From NCBI GenBank assembly GCA_013214445.1, contig JABSPG010000019.1:1-20859 (forward strand): DNA of 20,859 bases, in the 5' to 3' direction. The position numbers and the translations under genes were made by a program. Below the pieces are notes generated by a model. It was given only the letters and a program-made list of their open reading frames with translations. It had not been told where the DNA came from and did no database searches. The stretch comes from Ekhidna sp. (GTDB taxonomy: Bacteria; Bacteroidota; Bacteroidia; Cytophagales; Cyclobacteriaceae). Shown here piece after piece: positions 1 to 6,351 of this stretch; position 1 is the stretch's first letter; each line of letters starts with the position of its first letter.

Positions 1-170
1 GAGAGGTGAACTTTCTTTATTGGGTAAGTCTAATTTCAAAGCAGAATATTATTTCAGTATAAACTAATTTTTGATTTACTTTGCGCTCGAATTCGAAAAG
101 GATTCGATTCTCACGCGTTTTAAAACGATGTGAAGCAAAAAATCAAAGTACAATATTAAATTTATTTGTA

Positions 171-461
171 GTGACGAAAGCAGATGTGATCAACGAAATC
201 GCTGATAAGACAGGAATTGACAGATTAGATGTACAAGCTTCAGTGGAAGCGTTTTTCACAGTGGTGAAGAATAACATGGCCAGTGGCGAGAATGTTTATG
301 TACGGGGCTTTGGCAGTTTTGTCAACAAGAAACGAGCGAAGAAGATCGCAAGAAATATTTCAAAGAACACCGCAATTGTCATAGACGAACACTATATCCC
401 TTCATTCAAACCTTCTAAAATCTTTGTGGAAAAAATCAAAAATTCTACAAAGATCAAGTGA
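171..461 (+). CDS. HU family DNA-binding protein
   Basis: A 96-residue histone-like HU/IHF-family protein that dimerises, binds and bends DNA, and helps compact the nucleoid. The sequence opens with the family hallmark (M/V)TKADVINEIADKTG. It carries the beta-arm signature GFGSFVNKKRAKKIARNISK and ends in the usual IPSFKPSK...FVEKIK tail. The frame is open back to a TTG at 81, but those extra 30 residues are not HU-like, so I chose the GTG at 171, which puts the HU consensus at residue 1. There is no Shine-Dalgarno sequence, as is usual in Bacteroidota. A TTACTTTG sequence at 76-83 could be the -7 promoter element, giving a leader of roughly 80 nt. The stop overlaps the start of the next gene (GTGA), which implies translational coupling. 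The family call is firm; the exact start is probable. Confidence 0.93.
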   Translation: MTKADVINEIADKTGIDRLDVQASVEAFFTVVKNNMASGENVYVRGFGSFVNKKRAKKIARNISKNTAIVIDEHYIPSFKPSKIFVEKIKNSTKIK

Positions 462-1243
462 CAAGAACTCAACTCATTTTGGTGCTAGCTGCCACTTCTT
501 TGGTGGTTCTCCTGTTCCAACTACCACGAAGTGTCGTTGAAAACGAGCAATTGCAGGAAGTGACTCAGACGGAAAGTCACAGCATGGAAGTTCCTCAAGA
601 AGTTGAAAATCAGATCAATGAGTTAAGAAGATTGATTGATCAGGAAGAAAATCCTGATAAAAAAGCTAACTTTGCGCACTCTTTGGCGAGACGCTACCTT
701 GACTATGGATTGGTAGATAGTGCAACGGTTTATGCAGCGCGAATTCAAGACTGGAAAAATGAACCTTCTGAATTGGCGGCAGACATCTATTTCACTGCCT
801 TTGAAAGATCTTCAGGACCGGATCAGGCTAAGAAAAATGCAGAGTCAGCCAGAGTTGTATTGAGCAGACTCTTGGATAAAGATCCAAGTAATCTGGTATT
901 GAAAAATAGAATGGCCATGACACTGGTTGTCTCCGACAATCCCATGGCCGGAATAGCTATGTTAAGGGAAGTTTTGGAAGATGACGACACAAATCGACAA
1001 GCCATTCTAAACTTAGGTTTACTAGCTATACAAAGTGGTCAGTTCGAAAGAGCAAAAGAACGCTTTGAAAAATTGATGTCTCTGAATACGGAAGACTATG
1101 AAGCTAAGCTTTATCTGGCCGTGTCATTGATGGAAATAAATCAACAATCGCAGGCACGCCTGCTTTTGGAGGAAATTTTAGCTGTGCAAGATTCTATCCC
1201 GGCCATAAAGATGATGGCCAATGATTATCTGGGCAGCCTTTAG
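458..1243 (+). CDS. Membrane-anchored tetratricopeptide repeat protein
   Basis: A 261-residue protein beginning with one hydrophobic helix (about residues 5-22, LILVLAATSLVVLLF), which should anchor it in the inner membrane. A charged linker follows, then a helical repeat region. From about residue 145 to the C-terminus the spacing and residues fit TPR units, for example NRQAILNLGLLAIQSGQFERAKERFEKLM and the next helix pair EDYEAKLYLAVSLMEINQQSQARLLLEEIL. TPRs mediate protein-protein contacts; the partner is unknown. The start is a GTG at 458 that overlaps the HU stop by four bases, so the two genes are probably co-transcribed and translationally coupled. I recall similar small TPR proteins between HU and RNase G genes in related bacteria, which is knowledge of synteny rather than something visible here. 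No enzymatic motif is seen. Confidence 0.85.
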   Translation: MTRTQLILVLAATSLVVLLFQLPRSVVENEQLQEVTQTESHSMEVPQEVENQINELRRLIDQEENPDKKANFAHSLARRYLDYGLVDSATVYAARIQDWKNEPSELAADIYFTAFERSSGPDQAKKNAESARVVLSRLLDKDPSNLVLKNRMAMTLVVSDNPMAGIAMLREVLEDDDTNRQAILNLGLLAIQSGQFERAKERFEKLMSLNTEDYEAKLYLAVSLMEINQQSQARLLLEEILAVQDSIPAIKMMANDYLGSL

Positions 1244-1274
1244 ACATTTTAGAAACTTTAAAAAATTAGAAACT

Positions 1275-1364
1275 ATGCCTTGCGGTAAAAAAAGAAAGAG
1301 ACACAAGATCTCTACTCACAAGAGAAAGAAGAGACTTAGAAAAAACAGACACAAGAAGAAGTAA
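1275..1364 (+). CDS. Small basic COX24/AURKAIP1-domain ribosomal protein
   Basis: A 29-codon ORF, too short for routine ORF calling, encodes a peptide starting MPCGKKRKRHKISTHKRKKR and ending LRKNRHKKK. More than half of the residues are Lys or Arg. The pattern (KKRKRHKxxTHKRKKRLRKNRHKKK) matches the AURKAIP1/COX24 domain of mitochondrial mS38 and of very small bacterial proteins that sit near helix 44 of 16S rRNA in the 30S subunit. The start is ATG and the stop TAA. The gene lies between the TPR protein (31 nt upstream) and ribonuclease G/E (21 nt downstream), so it probably shares their transcript. The near-perfect match to the family pattern makes it a real gene; its function is inferred from the family. 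Confidence 0.88.
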   Translation: MPCGKKRKRHKISTHKRKKRLRKNRHKKK

Positions 1365-1385
1365 TAGGCATCACAACTTAGCGCT

Positions 1386-2936
1386 ATGAGTAATGAACTA
1401 ATCATTAACTCAACTCGCGAGGGATGTCGTATCGCTTTACTTAAGGATAAAAGGCTAGTAGAATTTCATCAAGATGGAGGGGGGCAATCCTTCAATGTTG
1501 GTGATATCTATCTGGGATCGGTGAAAAAGGTTGTTCAAGGACTGAATGCTGCCTTTATTGATTTGGGATATGAAAAAGATGCCTTTTTACACTATTTGGA
1601 TCTAGGACCACAAGTCCAATCATTAAATAAGTTTACCAAGCTTACCATTGGCAAGAAGCTCAATAGCACAAGGCTAGCCGGTTTCAAGACAGAGCCAGAT
1701 ATCAACAAGCTTGGTAAGATGAATCAAGTCCTTACTAAAGGTCAGAAGATTCTTGTTCAAGTAGTAAAGGAGCCTATTTCTACAAAGGGCCCACGACTAT
1801 CATGTGAGTTGTCATTGGCAGGTAGATACCTGGTAATGGTGCCATTTTCTAATACGGTAAACGTATCAAAGAAAATTACGGATGCAAACGAAAGAAAGCG
1901 TTTGCAAAGACTTATCAGTTCGATCAAACCTGAAGGTTTCGGTGTGATTATTCGCACGGTTGCTACGGGTAAGGATGTAAAAGAACTAGATACCGACCTT
2001 CGAAACCTGTTGGAACGTTGGGATAACGGGATGAAAGCCCTCCAGACTGCCAAAGTACGAGACAAGGTAATTGGCGAAATGAATCGTGCCAATTCAATTC
2101 TGCGGGACGTACTCAACGAAAGCTTTGATAGCATTCAGGTTGATGACAAGGACTTGTTTCAGGAGATCAAGAGCTTTATCAAAGGGATCGCGCCTGACAA
2201 GGAAAAAATCCTTAAGCAATATTCTGGTAGAGCGAAGATTTTTGAAGCCTTAGGTGTAGAGAAGCAGATGAAGACCTCCTTCGGTCAGTCTGTGAGTATG
2301 TTGAATGGAGGGTACTTAATCATTGAGCATACAGAGGCCCTTCATGTCATTGACGTAAATAGCGGAAATAAATCCAACAAGGAGGACAATCAGGAAGATA
2401 CAGCCTTAAAGGTGAATCTTGATGCAGCAGAGGAAATTGCTCGTCAGCTTCGCCTTAGGGATATGGGGGGTATCATCGTTGTTGACTTCATCGATATGCG
2501 AAAAGTGGAGAATAAGAAAAAGCTCTACGCTAAGATGAAGGAAGCTATGAAAGATGATCGCTCCAAGCATACCATTCTTCCGCTTAGTAAGTTTGGCTTG
2601 ATGGAAATCACTCGTCAGCGGGTTAGACCAGAGCTCTCGATTAAGACTAGAGAGGTTTGTCCTACATGCGGAGGTACAGGAAAGATTTCTGCTTCAATTC
2701 AAGTTGCGGATCAAGTGGAAAATACGATCAAATACTTCTTCGAATCGCAGAATGAGAAGAAGATCACAGTTGCCTTACATCCATATTTATATACCTACTT
2801 TACTGCAGGAGTTTTTTCTAGAAGAGTAAAGTGGTTTTTGAAACACTTTAAGTGGGTCAATATGGTGGAGGATAGTTCTAAAGCGCTTACCGAATTTGAA
2901 GTTTTGAATGCTCAGGGAGAGCCAATTCAAATATAG
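1386..2936 (+). CDS. rng: Ribonuclease E/G (Rne/Rng family)
   Basis: A 516-residue single-strand-specific endoribonuclease of the RNase E/G family, which acts in rRNA maturation and mRNA decay in the cytoplasm. The N-terminal region carries an S1-like RNA-binding fold (about residues 35-130, with GDIYLGSVKKVVQGLNAAFIDLG). The catalytic DNase I-like region shows both metal-binding aspartate motifs, VIDVNSG (Asp323, Asn325) and IVVDFIDM (Asp367), spaced as in the Escherichia coli enzyme. The zinc-link cysteines are in CPTCGG (Cys425, Cys428). The length matches RNase G and lacks the long disordered C-terminal scaffold of enterobacterial RNase E. The ATG at 1386 begins MSNELIINS, typical of Bacteroidota homologues. 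It is the last gene of the HU-TPR-ribosomal protein group and is followed by a strong terminator. Confidence 0.96.
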   Translation: MSNELIINSTREGCRIALLKDKRLVEFHQDGGGQSFNVGDIYLGSVKKVVQGLNAAFIDLGYEKDAFLHYLDLGPQVQSLNKFTKLTIGKKLNSTRLAGFKTEPDINKLGKMNQVLTKGQKILVQVVKEPISTKGPRLSCELSLAGRYLVMVPFSNTVNVSKKITDANERKRLQRLISSIKPEGFGVIIRTVATGKDVKELDTDLRNLLERWDNGMKALQTAKVRDKVIGEMNRANSILRDVLNESFDSIQVDDKDLFQEIKSFIKGIAPDKEKILKQYSGRAKIFEALGVEKQMKTSFGQSVSMLNGGYLIIEHTEALHVIDVNSGNKSNKEDNQEDTALKVNLDAAEEIARQLRLRDMGGIIVVDFIDMRKVENKKKLYAKMKEAMKDDRSKHTILPLSKFGLMEITRQRVRPELSIKTREVCPTCGGTGKISASIQVADQVENTIKYFFESQNEKKITVALHPYLYTYFTAGVFSRRVKWFLKHFKWVNMVEDSSKALTEFEVLNAQGEPIQI

Positions 2937-2959
2937 CATTTGTGGCTATTGTTAGCTGT

Positions 2960-3013
2960 AGCGCTCCAATTACTTAGATTGAAATGTTTAAGTATTTGGA
3001 GCGTTTTATTTTA
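2960..3013 (+). terminator. Intrinsic terminator after ribonuclease G/E
   Basis: The arms CGCTCCAA (2962-2969) and TTGGAGCG (2996-3003) pair perfectly. An inner helix (TACTTA with TAAGTA) extends the stem after a one-base mismatch. A T-rich run, TTTTATTTT, follows immediately. It begins 24 nt after the stop of ribonuclease G/E and is a textbook rho-independent terminator separating it from the PRYS repeat gene. Confidence 0.9.
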
Positions 3014-3050
3014 AAATTGTTTTTCAAAGGACACTCATTTGACGTATCGG

Positions 3051-3081
3051 TTGAGATTTCAAGGATATTTAATAACCTTTG
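3051..3081 (+). promoter_or_regulatory. Possible sigma-A type promoter for the PRYS repeat gene
   Basis: TTG at 3051-3053 and TAACCTTTG at 3073-3081 are separated by 19 bases. This resembles the Bacteroidota -33 TTG / -7 TAnnTTTG arrangement, but the -7 element has one extra base. It lies between the terminator of the preceding operon and the ATG at 3097, where a promoter is expected. Confidence 0.4.
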
Positions 3082-3096
3082 ACAGCTTTGTTAATT

Positions 3097-4257
3097 ATGA
3101 AGAGGCTTCTAATTCTATCAATTGTCTTGCTATCAGCAGTATCGGCTGTAGATGCTCAGCTCTTAGAGGACAATAATAGCAGGCTCAAGACAGGAAGAGT
3201 TGTCAGAAAGGACTTCCTTTTTTTCAGGACAAAAAAAGCATCAGATAAGAATGCTGATTATATTCCATCGACAAAAAAAACGTCACCCCGATATTCTTCC
3301 GCGGCTTCCCCAATTCAATTGAATAAGGGATTTTCCCCCCGATACTCTTCAAGAAGGTTTCGCCAAAGCAGATATTCTCCGAACCCAAGGTACTCCAAGA
3401 CCAATCCATTTAGAGGGAGGAGTTATAGCATAAAACCCAAATATTCCGGTGGAACCCCATCTAATGGGAGTGGATACAGGGCAAATCCCAAGTACTCTTC
3501 TGGAAACCCATTTAGAGGTAGCAATTACAGGATCACTCCAAAGTATTCCCAAGGTTCGCCTTTCAGAGGAAAGGATTACAGAATGACACCAAGGTACAGT
3601 CCGGCAAAACCCTTCAGTCCGGGAAGCTACAAGACCACTCCTCGCTATTCGCAAGGCATGCCATTCAAGGCTAAGGATCATCAAATACAACCTAGATATT
3701 CTCAGGGAATGCCATATAAGGCGAAGGACCATAAAGTACAGCCTCGCTATTCACCAGGGAATCCGTTCAGAGGTGAAAAGTTCGATGTTATTCCTCGTTA
3801 TTCGCAAGGGCACCCTTTTAATCCAAAAGATTTCAATGTGCAACCACGGTTTTCAACCGGAATGCCTTTCAAGGCAAAGGATCATAAGGTGAAGCCTCGC
3901 TATTCTGCAGGATCACCTTTTGCTGGTCTCAATTACAAAATTAGACCCAGATATACTGGCACGAGGTTCTCGATATTTAGAGATAGAGAGGAATGGGGAC
4001 TATCAAGAATTTATCAAGAGACCTCCATGTGGGAAGGTGACTTGAAATTGAAACATCGACGAATCGGTGACCAGCATCCAAGTAGCAACTATCACTTGGC
4101 GATGCGATTCAATAATCCGAAGGTGAGAAAGATGTTTAGAAAATGGAATGTCTTCTGGACGAGAATGAACGGGAACAAGCAGAACTCAAATGGGGTTAAT
4201 GAGAAAGTAAAAGAGCCAAAGTTTGATAAGAAAGAACGGGTGATCTGGAACAATTGA
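3097..4257 (+). CDS. Secreted PRYS-repeat protein of unknown function
   Basis: I do not recognise this 386-residue protein. Residues 1-20 form a Sec signal peptide (MKRLLILSIVLLSAVSAVDA, then Gln). A basic Ser/Lys/Arg-rich segment follows, and from residue 97 to 283 there are eleven consecutive 17-residue repeats. Their pattern is P[RK][YF]S-x-G-x-P[FY]-[KR]-x-[KG]-[DSN]-[YHF]-x-[IV]-x, and a twelfth PRYT begins the final segment. The C-terminal 100 residues (WGLSRIYQETSMWEGDLK, HPSSNYHLAM, KMFRKWNVFW) are non-repetitive and rich in aromatic residues, as in a small folded domain. No lipobox or membrane helix appears after the signal. The frame is open upstream to a TTG at 3079, but the ATG at 3097 gives a clean signal peptide. 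ytxJ follows 12 nt later. The tyrosine/arginine repeats suggest an extended surface or wall-binding stalk, which is inference. Confidence 0.88.
   Translation: MKRLLILSIVLLSAVSAVDAQLLEDNNSRLKTGRVVRKDFLFFRTKKASDKNADYIPSTKKTSPRYSSAASPIQLNKGFSPRYSSRRFRQSRYSPNPRYSKTNPFRGRSYSIKPKYSGGTPSNGSGYRANPKYSSGNPFRGSNYRITPKYSQGSPFRGKDYRMTPRYSPAKPFSPGSYKTTPRYSQGMPFKAKDHQIQPRYSQGMPYKAKDHKVQPRYSPGNPFRGEKFDVIPRYSQGHPFNPKDFNVQPRFSTGMPFKAKDHKVKPRYSAGSPFAGLNYKIRPRYTGTRFSIFRDREEWGLSRIYQETSMWEGDLKLKHRRIGDQHPSSNYHLAMRFNNPKVRKMFRKWNVFWTRMNGNKQNSNGVNEKVKEPKFDKKERVIWNN
3385..3945 (+). repeat. Eleven in-frame 51-bp coding repeats (17-residue PRYS units)
   Basis: Eleven units of exactly 51 bp start at each Pro-Arg/Lys-Tyr/Phe-Ser motif. 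No unit gains or loses a residue. The protein motif is well kept while the DNA differs between units at many third positions. That indicates an old array under protein-level selection rather than a recent slippage expansion. Three units share GMPFKAKDH or a one-residue variant, which suggests some local duplication. Confidence 0.9.
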
Positions 4258-4269
4258 CCAATAGACAAC

Positions 4270-4647
4270 ATGTTATCAAGTTTATTTTCTAAATCCGAGA
4301 AACAGCATACTCCATGGAAAAGCCTGGCTTCCATAGAGGACTTAGATGCATTGAATACGGCATCCAAAGACAAGCCAGTTTTAATTTTTAAGCATAGCAC
4401 AAGGTGTTCAATTAGCGCAATGTCTCTTAGTAGATTCGAGCGTTCATATAGTGAAGAAGCGTCTTTTCAGCCATACATGCTAGATTTGATTGCTCATAGG
4501 GATGTATCTAATGAGGTTGCAAACAAGTATGCAGTAATACACGAGTCGCCTCAGGCGATCATTATTCATAATGGGAAAGCAGTTTTCGATTCTTCTCATA
4601 TGGGAATTGATTTTTCGGAATTGAACGAGCAAGCCTCTAATCTTTAG
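4270..4647 (+). CDS. ytxJ: Bacillithiol system thioredoxin-like protein YtxJ
   Basis: A 125-residue cytoplasmic thioredoxin-fold protein matching the YtxJ family (DUF2847), proposed to act as a monothiol bacilliredoxin that removes bacillithiol from S-bacillithiolated proteins. The active-site region KPVLIFKHSTRCSISAMSL places the single conserved cysteine at residue 46 in a TRCSIS context. The rest follows the family's thioredoxin-like pattern, including the cis-proline segment HESPQAIIIHNGKAV and the C-terminal helix. The length is normal and there is no signal peptide. The gene starts 12 nt after the PRYS repeat gene and ends 33 nt before an exported protein gene, so it may belong to that transcript. 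The biosynthesis gene bshC in the same window supports bacillithiol as the cell's thiol. Confidence 0.9.
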   Translation: MLSSLFSKSEKQHTPWKSLASIEDLDALNTASKDKPVLIFKHSTRCSISAMSLSRFERSYSEEASFQPYMLDLIAHRDVSNEVANKYAVIHESPQAIIIHNGKAVFDSSHMGIDFSELNEQASNL

Positions 4648-4680
4648 GGTTTCAAAAAAGATTTTTGTTATTATCAGACC

Positions 4681-5388
4681 ATGAAAAAGTTTTTCATACT
4701 TCTAATCATCTTGCTGCCACTTGTCGGAAATGCTCAGCTTTTTGATGGGGAGGACTTTGAATACACTTCTGAATGGATTTGGGGGATTAATAAGAACACA
4801 AATGGTGGTCTGATTGGTGGTCTGATGGTTCGTCACAGCAGGAAAAAGGGGGACGATATTTATCAAACTTTTGGTCTGGAGCTTTCCAATGTGAAGCATC
4901 CCAGTGAGACCCGGTATGTTGGAATTAGTGGGGCAGGTTTTATCTATGGTAAATCGAACTATCTCTATGCTATCAGGACAAATTATGGACTAGAAAAGCT
5001 CATGTTTCGGAAAGCCAACCAGCAAGGCGTACAAGTTAGCATTGCTGCGGCGGGAGGTCCAACCTTTGGTTTGATCACACCCTACTATGTTCTAAGTGGC
5101 GATCAACAGTATTCCCAGTTTGACTTAGTAAGGCATCCTAACCCACAAAGTATCGCCGGTCCAGGTAAGCTATTTCAAGGCCTGGGTGAATCAGAGTTTG
5201 CTCCAGGGCTGCATGCCAAAGGTTCGGTATTCTTTGAGTTTGGAACCTATCGGAGTAACGTCGCAGGTGTGGAGGTAGGAATAATGGCTGAGGGCTTTAC
5301 CAAGGAGATCATACTGGTGCCGACACAGCCGAACAATTCTCTCTTTACTTCTGTTTTCTTCACATTATTCTGGGGTTCGCGAAAATAG
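4681..5388 (+). CDS. Exported protein of unknown function, possibly beta-barrel
   Basis: A 235-residue protein with a clear Sec signal peptide (MKKFFILLIILLPLVGNA, cleavage before Gln19). The mature part is rich in glycine and aromatic residues, with short alternating segments such as RYVGISGAGFIYGKSNYLYAIRTNYGLE, GVQVSIAAAGGPTFGLITPYYVLSG and GSVFFEFGTYRSNVAGVEVGIMAEGF. It ends FTSVFFTLFWGSRK. This resembles small outer-membrane or periplasmic beta-barrels of Bacteroidota, but the C-terminus does not end in an aromatic residue and I recognise no named family. It lies between ytxJ and lipA with short gaps (33 and 48 nt). The expressed gene is well supported by the signal peptide and codon pattern; the barrel assignment is tentative. 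Confidence 0.8.
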   Translation: MKKFFILLIILLPLVGNAQLFDGEDFEYTSEWIWGINKNTNGGLIGGLMVRHSRKKGDDIYQTFGLELSNVKHPSETRYVGISGAGFIYGKSNYLYAIRTNYGLEKLMFRKANQQGVQVSIAAAGGPTFGLITPYYVLSGDQQYSQFDLVRHPNPQSIAGPGKLFQGLGESEFAPGLHAKGSVFFEFGTYRSNVAGVEVGIMAEGFTKEIILVPTQPNNSLFTSVFFTLFWGSRK

Positions 5389-5411
5389 CCCAGTTGTTAT
5401 ACATCCTGCAT

Positions 5412-5419
5412 TAGATTTG
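5412..5419 (+). promoter_or_regulatory. -7 element (TAGATTTG) upstream of lipA
   Basis: TAGATTTG is an exact match to the Bacteroidota TAnnTTTG -7 consensus and lies 17 nt before the lipA ATG. A TTG at 5394-5396 is only 15 nt upstream of it, shorter than the usual 17-23, so the -33 part is uncertain. Confidence 0.45.
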
Positions 5420-5436
5420 TATTTCTATTTTGAAAG

Positions 5437-6327
5437 ATGAGTGATATGATTGATTTACCAGTAATAGAAAAACCTGAAAGACAGAAAAAGCCCAATTGGT
5501 TGAGAGTGAAGTTGCCAGTAGGTGAAAACTACGCGAAGGTGAGGAAGCTGGTCGATCAGCATAAGCTGCACACCATTTGTGAAAGTGGCAATTGTCCCAA
5601 TATGGGCGAATGCTGGGGTGAGGGAACGGCCACCTTTATGATCTTGGGGAATGTGTGTACTCGTAGCTGTACATTCTGTGCTGTAGCTACTGGTCGACCA
5701 CCGGAGTATGATCAGGAAGAACCTAAGCGGGTAGCGGAAGCAATTAAGTTGATGGGAGTAAAGCACGCTGTGATTACATCTGTGAACCGTGATGAACTGA
5801 AAGATAGAGGGGCCGAGATTTGGTATCAAACTGTGGTGGAGACAAAGAAAGAGTCCCCTGAAACTACAATAGAGACATTGATCCCAGATGTCAAAGGGAA
5901 TTGGGATGCATTATACAGAATGATTGAGGGCGGGCAGGAAGTGGTTTCGCATAATATGGAGACTGTGGAAAGTCTATACAGGAGGGTGAGACCGCAAGCG
6001 AAATACAACAGAAGCTTAGAGCAGATTAAACTTACGTACGAAGCGGGTAAGAGAACCAAGTCGGGCATTATGCTTGGTCTGGGAGAAACAGATGAGGAGC
6101 TCTACAAAGCAATGGATGATCTGGTTGAACATGGTCTACACATCTTGACGCTGGGGCAATACCTTCAACCAACAAAACGCCACATTGAAGTTGCAGAGTT
6201 TGTTCATCCTGATAAATTTGATCATTTCCGAGAGGAGGGACTAAAACGGGGCTTGAAATATGTCGAGTCTGGACCTTTGGTAAGATCTTCTTACCATGCG
6301 GAAAGGCACGTCAATGTAGAGATTTAG
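5437..6327 (+). CDS. lipA: Lipoyl synthase
   Basis: A 296-residue radical SAM enzyme that inserts two sulfur atoms into octanoyl groups on lipoyl domains of pyruvate and 2-oxoglutarate dehydrogenases and the glycine cleavage H protein. The auxiliary 4Fe-4S cluster ligands are in CESGNCPNMGEC (Cys48, Cys53, Cys59). The SAM-binding cluster motif is CTRSCTFC (Cys74, Cys78, Cys81). The C-terminal RSSYHA motif (283-288) supplies the conserved serine ligand of the auxiliary cluster. Other family segments include VITSVNRDEL and SGIMLGLGETDEE. The length is normal. The ATG at 5437 was chosen because it starts just after a -7 promoter element and gives the usual short N-terminus. It converges with the ABC fusion gene, leaving only 24 nt between the stops, with no terminator visible there. 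Confidence 0.98.
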   Translation: MSDMIDLPVIEKPERQKKPNWLRVKLPVGENYAKVRKLVDQHKLHTICESGNCPNMGECWGEGTATFMILGNVCTRSCTFCAVATGRPPEYDQEEPKRVAEAIKLMGVKHAVITSVNRDELKDRGAEIWYQTVVETKKESPETTIETLIPDVKGNWDALYRMIEGGQEVVSHNMETVESLYRRVRPQAKYNRSLEQIKLTYEAGKRTKSGIMLGLGETDEELYKAMDDLVEHGLHILTLGQYLQPTKRHIEVAEFVHPDKFDHFREEGLKRGLKYVESGPLVRSSYHAERHVNVEI

Positions 6328-6351
6328 TCTAATGCTATCTCCATGTTCTAA

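Noticed and set aside
2..67. Possible C-terminal end of an upstream plus-strand gene (21 open codons ending in TAA at 65-67, reading ...GKSNFKAEYYFSIN).
   Set aside because: The open stretch is too short to distinguish from chance, and no family motif can be recognised in it.
81..170. N-terminal extension of HU from a TTG at 81.
   Set aside because: The 30 extra residues are basic and unlike any HU N-terminus. The HU consensus begins exactly at the GTG at 171.
1757..2134. A 125-codon minus-strand frame inside ribonuclease G/E.
   Set aside because: It overlaps a strongly conserved gene on the other strand and shows no protein-like motif; it is a shadow frame.
3349..3732. A 127-codon minus-strand frame opposite the PRYS repeats.
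   Set aside because: It is kept open by the periodic codon pattern of the sense repeats. It has no start context, signal or family resemblance.
3385..3945. CRISPR-like or minisatellite interpretation of the 51-bp periodic region.
   Set aside because: The repeats vary at many bases, have no spacers of unique sequence and are in frame within a protein with a signal peptide. They are coding repeats.
6328..6351. Bidirectional terminator between the convergent lipA and ABC fusion genes.
   Set aside because: The 24-bp gap has no inverted repeat or T-run. Termination there, if any, is not visible.
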